This document shows positions 1-7,935 of a stretch of 25,514 nt of DNA, one piece after another. The stretch is from the NCBI GenBank assembly GCA_021851465.1, contig JAJZDL010000010.1:1-25514 (forward strand), read 5' to 3'. The position numbers and the translations under genes were made by a program. The notes beneath the pieces are model-generated. The model had not been told where the DNA came from. It saw only the letters and a program-made list of their open reading frames with translations, and did no database searches. The stretch is from Acidobacteriota bacterium (lineage in GTDB: Bacteria > Acidobacteriota > Terriglobia > Terriglobales > Acidobacteriaceae). Within the stretch, counting starts at the first letter, position 1; each line of letters begins with the position of its first letter.

Positions 1-1
1 C

Positions 2-1039
2 TACTCCACCCACTACGACCTCGACGGCAACTCCATCGACTACATGCGCAACAGCGTCAAGGCAGTCGTCGATGCATACAACGGCACCACCACGTTCTAC
101 GTCTTCGACGGTTCGGACCCGGTGCTTGCGGCCTACAGGCGCATCTTCCCCAGCCTCTTCAAGGACGCCTCGCTCATGCCCGCCGACCTGCGCAGGCATG
201 TGCGCTACCCGGAGAAGCTGTTCAAGCTGCAGGCGGAGGTCTACGGCCTCTACCATATGACCGATCCCGAGGTCTTCTTCAACCGCGAGGACCTCTGGAC
301 CGTGGCCACCGAGACCGGCACCGACAGCGATGGCCAGCAGACCAGCCAACCCATGCAGCCCAACTTCGTCCTGATGAAGCTGCCCGATGGCTCCGGCGGC
401 GAGTTCGTCGAGATCCTCCCCTTCACCCCGGCCAACCGCAACAACCTCATCGGATGGATCGCGGGCCGCAGCGACGGCGAGCAATACGGCACGTCCGTGG
501 TCTACGACTTTCCCAAGACCAAGTTGGTGGACGGGCCGCAGCAGATCGAGGCGCGCATCGACCAGAACGCGCAGCTCTCCGGCCAGTTGACGTTGTGGAA
601 CCAGCAGGGATCGCATGTGGTGCGCGGCAGCCTGCTGGTGATCCCCACCGGCAAGGCGCTGCTCTACGCCGAGCCGATCTATCTACAGGCGCAGCAGAGC
701 CCCATGCCGGAGCTGCGCCTCGTCGTCCTCGCGCTACAGGACCGGCTGGCCTACGCGCCCACATTCGAGGCCGCGCTGGCCGCGCTCTTCGGCGGGGGCG
801 AGTCCTCGCTGAGTTCCTCCGAGGCCGCGTCGGCCGCCTCCCAGGCCGGTACGCAGGCTGCGCCCGCCACTCTGGGAGCGCCGCAAAGCGCCACCGATCT
901 CAACAGCCTCATCGCCGAGGCAAGCAGGGACTTCGACGACTACCAGCGCCTCACCGCCGCAGGCAAGCTGGGTGAGGCCGGCCAGAAGCTGGACCAATTG
1001 AAGCTCGTCCTCGACCGGCTGAACGCACAGAAAAAATAG
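2..1039 (+). CDS. UPF0182 family membrane protein, C-terminal part (5' end outside window)
   Basis: The reading frame is open from base 2, so the gene starts before the window. An internal Met lies at base 44, but the residues before it (YSTHYDLDGNSIDY) read as continuous protein. The fragment carries the conserved C-terminal block of the UPF0182/COG1615 family: a Y-D-G-S-DP-like segment, then RRHVRYPEKLF, EVYGLYHMTDPEVFFNREDLW, and later LTLWNQQGSHVVRGSLLVIP and LLYAEPIYLQA. Family members have several N-terminal membrane segments, here missing, followed by a large extracytoplasmic domain, which is what is seen. Residues after about 250 are Ser/Ala-rich low complexity, followed by a charged helix that may form a coiled coil. 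The biochemical role of the family is not known. The gene converges with the cupin gene, 40 bases away. Family assignment is confident; function is not. Confidence 0.9.
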   Translation, partial: YSTHYDLDGNSIDYMRNSVKAVVDAYNGTTTFYVFDGSDPVLAAYRRIFPSLFKDASLMPADLRRHVRYPEKLFKLQAEVYGLYHMTDPEVFFNREDLWTVATETGTDSDGQQTSQPMQPNFVLMKLPDGSGGEFVEILPFTPANRNNLIGWIAGRSDGEQYGTSVVYDFPKTKLVDGPQQIEARIDQNAQLSGQLTLWNQQGSHVVRGSLLVIPTGKALLYAEPIYLQAQQSPMPELRLVVLALQDRLAYAPTFEAALAALFGGGESSLSSSEAASAASQAGTQAAPATLGAPQSATDLNSLIAEASRDFDDYQRLTAAGKLGEAGQKLDQLKLVLDRLNAQKK

Positions 1040-1079
1040 TCCGTCCCGCCGCAGACAAACCGGCAAGCGCTCTGCGCGC

Positions 1080-1424
1080 CTACGCCCGCGCGTACTCCTC
1101 CCGCATCGGCGTAAAGATGTCCAGCACCTCGCACTCTTCCAGAGCACTCGCCTGGTGCTCCACGCCGCCGGGGACGAGGAAGCTGTCGCCTGCGCCAGCC
1201 TCCAGGCTGCCACCGGGATACTCAAAGCGGATTCGTCCACGGACGACGTACACCATCTGTTCGTGCGGATGGCTGTGGCGCGCCCCGGCCCAGCCCTTCT
1301 TCATGCTGTGCCGCACCAGCATCATGCCGGGGCTGTACGACATCACCTGGCGGCGCAGTCCCGGCTCCGGCGCGGTCATCGCTTCCTGCTTCGATGGGAC
1401 AACTTCAATTGCGTTCGTCTGCAT
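1080..1424 (-). CDS. small single-domain cupin protein
   Basis: A 114-residue protein from the ATG at 1424, chosen because a strong Shine-Dalgarno (AAGGAGA) lies just upstream; longer in-frame starts give an Arg/Ser-rich extension that does not look like protein. Residues about 35-105 form one cupin barrel. Motif 1 is H-S-H-P-H-E-Q followed by VYVVRGRIRFEYPGG; motif 2 is AGDSFLVPGGVEHQA. The His-x-His, Glu and final His would bind a divalent metal. The C-terminus (LDIFTPMREEYARA) is typical of small cupins annotated as 'cupin domain-containing protein', some with dioxygenase or sugar-binding roles; the substrate cannot be told. The gene is divergent from the radical SAM gene and convergent with the UPF0182 gene, so context gives no pathway. 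Confidence 0.85.
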   Translation of the reverse strand: MQTNAIEVVPSKQEAMTAPEPGLRRQVMSYSPGMMLVRHSMKKGWAGARHSHPHEQMVYVVRGRIRFEYPGGSLEAGAGDSFLVPGGVEHQASALEECEVLDIFTPMREEYARA

Positions 1425-1744
1425 GGTTCTCCTTATACTCTGGCTGCCGCGCGCCCCGCACACTAGACAGGTCGAGCGGCAGGTCGAGCACGCCGCGGCG
1501 GTCGAGGGCAAAACTGCGCGCAGCCGTTCCTCTGCCCGGTCTCCGCAGCGCATCGCTCTCCTCGATGGTAACGCCATCCGCTCTTTGTAATCTTTTTGTA
1601 TCCGCATTGCGCAGGCCGCCGTGCGGCGGGAGAATTGTCTCAGAGCGTATCGACACGATCCATCTGCGCTGCCGTCTTCCATTCCCCACAGACGACTCCC
1701 CGGTTCATCGCGATTGCCCGCCCGGCAACTCACGGAGGCGAACC
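1425..1744. other. divergent intergenic region, cupin / radical SAM
   Basis: This 320-base gap separates the divergent cupin and radical SAM genes and must hold both promoters. I see no convincing -35/-10 pair. A 10-base direct repeat CAGGTCGAGC occurs at 1468-1477 and 1480-1489, with a shorter GGTCGAG at 1500-1506. A short GC-rich inverted repeat (CCGCC/GGCGG) lies at 1616-1629. Open frames here are compositionally unlike the neighbouring proteins and lack ribosome binding sites. Confidence 0.5.
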
Positions 1745-3226
1745 TTGAAGGCACTTCTCATCTATCCGAAGTTCCCCGACACCTACTGGAGCTTCAAGCA
1801 TGCGCTCTCCTTTCTGGGAAAGCGCGCGGCACAGCCCCCGCTGGGGCTGATGACCGTCGCGGCGCTGCTGCCCGCCGACTGGAAGAAGCGGCTGGTCGAT
1901 ACCAACGTCGAGCGGCTCACCGATGCCGACCTCGCGTGGGCCGACGTCGCGCTGCTCAGCGGGATGCATGTGCAGCGCGAGCACCTGGCGGAGATCGTCG
2001 AACGCTGCCGTGCGCGCGGCCTGCGCACCGTGGTCGGCGGGCCCATCGCAAGCAGCTTCCCCGCGGAGGCGCTGAAGGCGGACCACGTCGTCGTCGGCGA
2101 GGCGGAGGATCTGGTCGCAACCCTCGCGCGCGATCTGGAGGCGGGACGGGCCAGGCCAGTGTATGAAGCGACCGAGCGGCCGGCCATGTCTACCAGCCCG
2201 CTGCCGGACCTCAGCCTCATCAAGATGGGCCGCTACAGCACCATGACCGTGCAGTACTCGCGCGGCTGCCCTTTCAACTGCGAGTTCTGCGACATCATCG
2301 AGATCTACGGCAGAAAGCCGCGCACCAAGGCGACCGAGCAGGTGCTCGCCGAGCTCGACCGGTTGCAGCAGGCGGGCTGGCGGGATTCCGTCTTCGTGGT
2401 GGACGACAACTTCATCGGCAACAAGCGGCGCGCCAAGGACCTGCTGACCGCGATGGCCGAGTGGGGACGCGCCCACGGTCGTCCCTTCCGCTTTATCACC
2501 GAGGCCTCCCTGAATCTGGCCGACGACCCGGAGCTGATGCAGTCGATGAAGGACGCCGGGTTCAGCGCCGTCTTCCTCGGCATCGAGACCCCCGATGAGG
2601 CGAGCCTGGTCGCCAACCACAAGATGCAGAACACCAAGCGCGACCTGCTGGAGAGCGTACAGACCATCCAGCATTACGGCATCGAGGTGATGGGCGGGTT
2701 CATCCTCGGGTTCGACACCGACCGCGAGGACGTCTTCGACCGCATGGTCGAGTTCATTCAGAAGAGCGGCATCCCCGTGGCCATGGTCGGCCTGTTGCAG
2801 GCGATGCCGGGCACGCAGCTCTTCCGCCGCCTGCGCAGCGAAGGCCGCATCCTCGATGCAGGCGATGGAGACAACACCGATTGCCACCTGAACTTCATTC
2901 CCCGCATGGCCCCCGCGCGCCTGGTGGCGGGCTATCGCTCGGTGATGCGGCGCATCTACTCGCACGAGGCCTACTACGCGAGGGTGCGTCTGTTGCTCAG
3001 CCGCTGCCGTCCGGCCCACACCGGGCACCTCACCTACGCAAACCTGCGCGCCCTCGCCACCTCCATCGTCCGCCAGGGACTGCTGGGCCGGGGCCGTTTC
3101 AGCTATTGGAGGTTCCTGCTGACCGCCGCAATACGCTATCCGCGCTCCTTCGGCGTGGCCATGACGCTGGCCGTCAAGGGCTACCACTTCCAGAGGATGA
3201 CCGAGCGACTGTTGGAGCAGGAGTAA
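1745..3226 (+). CDS. B12-binding domain radical SAM protein (DUF4070 type)
   Basis: A 493-residue protein from the TTG at 1745. That start is preferred because GGAGG sits six bases upstream (1734-1738) and the family's N-terminus (KALLIYPKFPDTYWSFKHAL) begins there; the frame is open further upstream without protein-like sequence. Residues about 1-140 are a cobalamin-binding-like Rossmann domain. The radical SAM core starts near 170 with the 4Fe-4S motif CPFNCEFC (Cys175, Cys179, Cys182); GIETPDEASL and GGFILGFDTD are further core motifs. The C-terminal region from about 370 matches the DUF4070 extension. This family includes the hopanoid C-2 methylase HpnP, and the CDIIEIYGRKPRTK stretch is shared with it, but many relatives of unknown substrate have the same layout. 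No hopanoid gene is adjacent. Membership is firm; methylation of a lipid is only a possibility. Confidence 0.88.
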   Translation: MKALLIYPKFPDTYWSFKHALSFLGKRAAQPPLGLMTVAALLPADWKKRLVDTNVERLTDADLAWADVALLSGMHVQREHLAEIVERCRARGLRTVVGGPIASSFPAEALKADHVVVGEAEDLVATLARDLEAGRARPVYEATERPAMSTSPLPDLSLIKMGRYSTMTVQYSRGCPFNCEFCDIIEIYGRKPRTKATEQVLAELDRLQQAGWRDSVFVVDDNFIGNKRRAKDLLTAMAEWGRAHGRPFRFITEASLNLADDPELMQSMKDAGFSAVFLGIETPDEASLVANHKMQNTKRDLLESVQTIQHYGIEVMGGFILGFDTDREDVFDRMVEFIQKSGIPVAMVGLLQAMPGTQLFRRLRSEGRILDAGDGDNTDCHLNFIPRMAPARLVAGYRSVMRRIYSHEAYYARVRLLLSRCRPAHTGHLTYANLRALATSIVRQGLLGRGRFSYWRFLLTAAIRYPRSFGVAMTLAVKGYHFQRMTERLLEQE

Positions 3227-3247
3227 ACGGTTGCAGAACTTCTTCGG

Positions 3248-3256
3248 TGTTATACT
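3248..3256 (+). promoter_or_regulatory. extended -10 promoter of the metYX leader
   Basis: TGTTATACT contains the extended -10 TG-N element and a TATACT hexamer matching TATAAT at five of six positions. It lies 22 bases after the radical SAM stop codon. A weak TTGCAG at 3231-3236 is only 14 bases from the hexamer, so the TG element probably substitutes for a good -35. Transcription would start near 3262-3264, giving a leader of about 220 bases before metY. Confidence 0.6.
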
Positions 3257-3299
3257 CAATCCCATGATCTTCCGCCCCACCCCCGTCGAGGCCATGGCC

Positions 3300-3359
3300 A
3301 TGTGCAGCTACATGTGTCGTGGGCCCGTGGGTGCGCGTGGAAACACTCCGATGCGATAG
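3300..3359 (+). CDS. Met/Cys-containing leader peptide of the metYX attenuator
   Basis: A 19-codon ORF encodes MCSYMCRGPVGARGNTPMR and ends in TAG at 3357-3359. In-frame ATGs also lie at 3264 and 3294 (the longest form has 31 residues and five Met). The start at 3300 is preferred: GAGG at 3288-3291 is eight bases upstream, and the predicted transcription start is near 3263, too late to give the first ATG a ribosome site. Two Met (one is the start codon) and two Cys codons fall within the first six codons. The ORF sits between a promoter and an intrinsic terminator directly ahead of the two methionine genes. This is the arrangement of classical amino-acid leader peptides (trp, his, leu), with codons for the products of sulfur assimilation. 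The peptide itself is probably only a sensor. The assignment is inference from sequence and context. Confidence 0.65.
   Translation: MCSYMCRGPVGARGNTPMR
3319..3328 (+). promoter_or_regulatory. candidate antiterminator strand (region 2)
   Basis: GTGGGCCCGT, inside the leader ORF just after the last of the clustered Met/Cys codons, nearly repeats the 3' arm of the downstream terminator (GTGGGCCGTTT). It can pair with the terminator 5' arm over nine base pairs with one bulged C and one G-U: ACGG with CCGT, and CTCAC with GTGGG. The two pairings are mutually exclusive, as in ribosome-mediated attenuators. Confidence 0.5.
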
Positions 3360-3380
3360 TCGCAGACGAGATCAGGTTCC

Positions 3381-3419
3381 AAACGGCTCACGGTCCTCTT
3401 CGAGGCAGTGGGCCGTTTT
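3381..3419 (+). terminator. intrinsic terminator in the metYX leader (attenuator)
   Basis: The 5' arm AAACGGCTCAC (3381-3391) pairs with GTGGGCCGTTT (3408-3418), 11 pairs with one G-U. An inner CCTC-TTC-GAGG stem lies at 3395-3405. The arm runs into TTTT (3416-3419) and then CGTTGTT. It stands 22 bases after the leader stop codon and 63 bases before the metY start, so it should act on metYX transcription. A short hairpin (TGCGA-TAG-TCGCA, 3352-3364) has the leader stop codon in its loop. Confidence 0.75.
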
Positions 3420-3482
3420 CGTTGTTGCACGCTTCTTCCTTTCAACGCACCATAAAATAGCCAACATACACAGGAGCAGGAA

Positions 3483-4820
<1,338 letters not shown>

Positions 4821-4842
4821 AATCAAGCGGAGCGCTTAACGA

Positions 4843-5955
4843 ATGACCGAAGAAGATCCAATCCCAATCCCAACGCCCGCCTTCGAGGGAGACTTCGTCC
4901 TCGACGAAGTTCTCTCCCTCGAGAGCGGCGAAATCCTCGTCAACCCCACGCTGCACTACGCCGTCTACGGCCGGCTCAACGCCGTGCGAGACAACGCCGT
5001 GTTGGTCTGCCACGCACTCTCCGGCTCCGCGCAGGTCGGCACCTGGTGGCCTCAGCTCTTCCTGCCCGGCGAGCTGGGCCTGCTCGATCTCAGCCGCGAC
5101 TGCGTCATCGGCATCAACATCTTCGGCTCCTGCTACGGCTCCACCGGCCCCGGCTCCATCGATCCCGCCACCGGCCGGCCCTACGGCCCCACCTTCCCGC
5201 TCATCAGCATCCGCGACATCGTCAACGCCCAGGTCAAGCTCATCGACCACCTCGGCATCGACCGCCTCAAGCTCATCATTGGGGCCTCCATCGGCGGCAT
5301 GCAGGTTCTCGAATGGGCCATCCTCTTTCCCGAGCGGGTCGCCCGCGCCGTCAGCATCGGCGTCGCCCCGCTGGGCGCCATGGGCCTCGCCCTCAACCAC
5401 CTCCAGCGCCAGGCCATCATGCTCGATCCCGCATGGAAGGGCGGCTACTACGATCCCGGCCAGGGCCCGAAGAGCGGCCTTGCGCTCGCCCGCGCCCTCG
5501 GCATGGTCAGCTACAAGTCCGTGCCCCTGCTGGAAGAGCGCTTCGCCCGCAAGCCCAACCGCTACGGCGGCGAGAACCCCTACCTCTCCACCACCGCAGG
5601 GCAGAACGGGCGCTTCGACGTCGCCGGCTACCTCGACTACCAGGGCCAGAGCTTCATCGCCCGCTTCGACGCCAACTCCTACATCTCCATCACCCGCACC
5701 ATGGACATCTTCGACCCCGTCCGCGCCCACGAGACGCCCTACGTCGCCTACGCGCGCATCGCCGCGCACCTCACCCTGGTTGGCATCTCCACCGACTGGC
5801 TCTTCCCCCCCGAGGACGTCCGCTCGCTCGCCGCCATCATCGCCGCCGCAGGCGCCCGCTGCGACTATCGCGAGATGGCCTCCAACCACGGCCACGACGC
5901 CTTCCTCGCCGAACCAGACACCCTCGTCCGCATCCTCACCCCCGTCTTCGAATAG
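4843..5955 (+). CDS. metX: homoserine O-acetyltransferase
   Basis: A 370-residue alpha/beta-hydrolase-fold enzyme that acylates L-homoserine, usually from acetyl-CoA, making the substrate for MetY. Visible motifs: VCHALSGSAQ near residue 55; NIFGSCYGSTGPGS near 92-105; the nucleophile elbow GASIGGMQ with Ser149; STDWLFPP with the likely catalytic Asp near 317; and SNHGHDAFL with His351. The family's usual length is 360-390, so it is complete. The start ATG at 4843 has a GGAG-type site a few bases upstream. Some MetX homologues use succinyl-CoA; that choice depends on a few residues and cannot be settled by eye. It lies 22 bases after metY, an operon of consecutive pathway steps. Repeats follow, with no clear terminator. 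Confidence 0.95.
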   Translation: MTEEDPIPIPTPAFEGDFVLDEVLSLESGEILVNPTLHYAVYGRLNAVRDNAVLVCHALSGSAQVGTWWPQLFLPGELGLLDLSRDCVIGINIFGSCYGSTGPGSIDPATGRPYGPTFPLISIRDIVNAQVKLIDHLGIDRLKLIIGASIGGMQVLEWAILFPERVARAVSIGVAPLGAMGLALNHLQRQAIMLDPAWKGGYYDPGQGPKSGLALARALGMVSYKSVPLLEERFARKPNRYGGENPYLSTTAGQNGRFDVAGYLDYQGQSFIARFDANSYISITRTMDIFDPVRAHETPYVAYARIAAHLTLVGISTDWLFPPEDVRSLAAIIAAAGARCDYREMASNHGHDAFLAEPDTLVRILTPVFE

Positions 5956-5970
5956 CGGCCACTCAGAGAA

Positions 5971-6038
5971 TTGTCATTCTGAGCGCAGCCTTCTTTATGA
6001 CTTGTCAATCTGAGCGCAGCGAAGAATCCCCGCATTTC
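5971..6038 (+). repeat. dispersed intergenic repeat, composite copy A
   Basis: The second unit (6002-6038) matches the 37-base units at 11797-11833 and 22924-22960 with one difference (TCAATC for TCATTC). It is preceded by a degenerate unit ending GCAGCCTTCTTTATGA, which is paralleled before the copy at 22924. The core is an imperfect palindrome (ATTCT...AGAAT in the other copies). This looks like a short mobile, REP-like intergenic repeat; no protein is encoded. Confidence 0.85.
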
Positions 6039-6047
6039 GCCGGGTGC

Positions 6048-6081
6048 CCCATCCTTTTGCAGTCTCATCGCCAAGGGTGGG
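6048..6081. repeat. hairpin-forming intergenic repeat
   Basis: CCCATCCTT (6048-6056) pairs with AAGGGTGGG (6073-6081), with one G-U and a 16-base loop. It abuts copy A of the dispersed repeat. No T-tract follows on either strand, so a terminator role for metX is unproven. It resembles a second dispersed repeat family that I recall from acidobacterial genomes, which cannot be confirmed within this window. Confidence 0.5.
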
Positions 6082-6162
6082 TTGAGTTGCGCCGATTGCG
6101 CCTGGTTCGCCTGTGTGGAATGATGGGTGCGGTAAACTTTAGTCCTTTCCTTCGGGGTTGGC

Positions 6163-6324
6163 ATGAGTGTGGCAAACACGAAACTGCGGTCTTGGAACAA
6201 CCTTCGGGGCCAATCGGCAGCCTGCGCGCAAGCTGCCGGTACAACAGAATCCGGTGCAGAAGCGGCAGATGCGATGGGTGCGTACGGCATCGGTTCGGCG
6301 GCCGACACAGAGGGTGCGCGATGA
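6163..6324 (+). CDS. possible small ORF overlapping the rhaB start
   Basis: A 53-residue frame from ATG 6163 ends in a TGA that shares ATGA (6321-6324) with the rhaB start, a geometry typical of translational coupling. The product is Ala/Gly-rich with a basic N-terminus (MSVANTKLRSWNNLRGQ) and has no motif I recognise. The upstream ribosome site is weak (GGGG only). It could be a real small protein, a leader ORF for rhaB, the decayed end of a lost upstream gene, or chance in GC-rich DNA. Confidence 0.3.
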   Translation: MSVANTKLRSWNNLRGQSAACAQAAGTTESGAEAADAMGAYGIGSAADTEGAR

Positions 6325-7820
6325 TCCGCACGCCCAACAAGCCGCTTGTGCCCTCCGATGAGCGCGCCTCCATCGCCGTCGATCTGGGCGCGGAGAGCTG
6401 CCGCGTCTGCCTGCTGCGCTGGAAGGACGGCCGCCCCTCGATCCAGGTGGCGCACCGCATCGCCAACAACCCCCGCGAGATTGACGGCGGCCTGCATTGG
6501 GACCTGAACGCCATCGTCGCCGGACTGGAGGAGGGCCTGCGCCGCTGCGCCACGCTTGCGCCTGAGGGCATCCGCTCCATCGCCGTCGATGGCTGGGCCG
6601 TGGACTATGTGCGCGTGGACGCCGCCGGCGCGCCGCTCGCCGACCCCTTCTGCTACCGCGACCAGCGCAACGTCGAAGCGCAGAACTCCGCCCATCGCCT
6701 ATGCAGCCAGGAGCGCATGCGCGAGCTGACCGGAATCCAGATTCTCCCCTTCAACACCATCTACCAGCTCCACGCCGATGCCATCGCCGGCCTCGCCGAG
6801 GGCCAGCAGTGGCTCAACCTGCCGGAGTACCTGCTCGCCCACTGGGGCGGCGCGCGCGTCTCCGAGTACACCAACGCCACGCACACCCAACTCGTCGAAC
6901 TCTACACCGGGCAGTGGTGCCCGGAAATCTTCCACGCTCTACGCCTGAACCTCAACCACGCGCCGCGCATCGTTCCGCCCGGCACCGACCTCGGCAAGCT
7001 CAGCGGCCCGCTGGCCGCGCTGCCCGGCCTGCACAACACCACGCTGATCGCGCCCGCCTGCCACGACACCGCATCGGCCATCGCCGGAATCCCCGCCACT
7101 GGCACCGACTGGGCCTACATCAGCTCCGGCACCTGGTCGCTGGTCGGCGCGCTCATCGAGCAGCCGCGCAACGGCCCCGCTGCCGCAGCCGAGAACTTCA
7201 CCAACCTCGGTGCCGTCGGCGGCCGCGTCTGCTTCCACAAGAACGTCAACGGCATGTGGCTCATCCGCCAGTGCATGGACCAGTGGGCGCTCGACGGTCG
7301 CGCGTGGCCCATCGCCGATCTGGTCGCCGCCGCCGAAAGCGTCCCCTGTCCCGTTGGCCTGCTGAACGTCGACGATCCCGACCTGCTGCTGCCCGAGCAC
7401 ATGCCGCAGCGCATCAACGCGCAGCGCATGCGCAACGGCCTCGCCCCACTCGACGAGTCGCCCGCCAACGCGCCCACCTTCGCCAGCCTCATCTTCCACT
7501 CGCTGGCCGCGCGCTACGCCCAGGTGCTCAACCGCGTCGCCTTCCTCACAGACAAGAAACTCAAGCGCCTCTTCATCGTCGGCGGCGCCAATCAGAACGC
7601 ATTTCTCAATCGCCTCACCGCAGAGGCCACAGGTCTCGAGGTCTTCCGTGGATCGCCGGAGAGCTCCACCGTCGGCAACTTCGCCGTCCAGCTCGCCACC
7701 CTCGAAGGCAATCGCGACGACGTCTCCGGTGCCTACGCCGAACCCGTCGCCCGCTGGGCCGGCCTCTTCATCGAGGCCCTCGACCACGCCGCCACAACAT
7801 CCGAGTCCGCCATCGGCTAA
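6321..7820 (+). CDS. rhaB: rhamnulokinase (FGGY carbohydrate kinase)
   Basis: A 499-residue kinase that phosphorylates L-rhamnulose to rhamnulose-1-phosphate in the cytoplasm. The N-terminal FGGY domain starts with AVDLGAESCRVCLLRW (phosphate-1 loop), then GGLHWDLNAI and SIAVDGWAVDYV. The C-terminal domain has the rhamnulokinase-type PACHDTASAIAG and ISSGTWSLVG, followed by IVGGANQNAFLNRLTAEATG for adenine binding. Its length matches RhaB (about 490). The start at 6321 has GAGG six bases upstream; the open frame upstream in the same phase is an artefact of GC-rich DNA. No rhaA, rhaD, transporter or regulator is next to it, so the pathway would have to be completed elsewhere. A related kinase such as fuculokinase is less likely given the motifs. 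Confidence 0.9.
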   Translation: MIRTPNKPLVPSDERASIAVDLGAESCRVCLLRWKDGRPSIQVAHRIANNPREIDGGLHWDLNAIVAGLEEGLRRCATLAPEGIRSIAVDGWAVDYVRVDAAGAPLADPFCYRDQRNVEAQNSAHRLCSQERMRELTGIQILPFNTIYQLHADAIAGLAEGQQWLNLPEYLLAHWGGARVSEYTNATHTQLVELYTGQWCPEIFHALRLNLNHAPRIVPPGTDLGKLSGPLAALPGLHNTTLIAPACHDTASAIAGIPATGTDWAYISSGTWSLVGALIEQPRNGPAAAAENFTNLGAVGGRVCFHKNVNGMWLIRQCMDQWALDGRAWPIADLVAAAESVPCPVGLLNVDDPDLLLPEHMPQRINAQRMRNGLAPLDESPANAPTFASLIFHSLAARYAQVLNRVAFLTDKKLKRLFIVGGANQNAFLNRLTAEATGLEVFRGSPESSTVGNFAVQLATLEGNRDDVSGAYAEPVARWAGLFIEALDHAATTSESAIG

Positions 7821-7935
7821 GCAACTTTCACTGTTGCAGGGACACCGGCAAGTCCCGACATTCTGAGCTGCATTGAGTCCGTCGAGCGACACAGTGCTCG
7901 ATCGCGGAAAATGCTCGACCGGCCCTTGCCTCCGA

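Larger units (their letters stand above)
5956..6162. other. metX-rhaB intergenic stretch with repeats
   Basis: The gap after metX holds the composite repeat at 5971-6038 and a hairpin-forming repeat at 6048-6081. The rest (to about 6160) has no convincing promoter or gene, although a TAAACT at 6133-6138 could be a weak -10. Confidence 0.5.

Noticed and set aside
3263..3420. SAM riboswitch upstream of metY
   Set aside because: I could not find the conserved cores of SAM-I, SAM-II or SAH riboswitches; the leader ORF plus terminator explains the region better. A covariance-model search would be decisive.
5046..6320. Long upstream extension of the rhaB frame through metX
   Set aside because: The extension is Arg/Pro/His-rich and antiparallel or frame-shifted to metX, which is a clear enzyme; it is a GC-rich shadow frame.
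7821..7935. Terminator between rhaB and the M3 peptidase
   Set aside because: Only short stems (GCAAC/GTTGC, CGAGC/GCTCG) without T-tracts; not enough to call.
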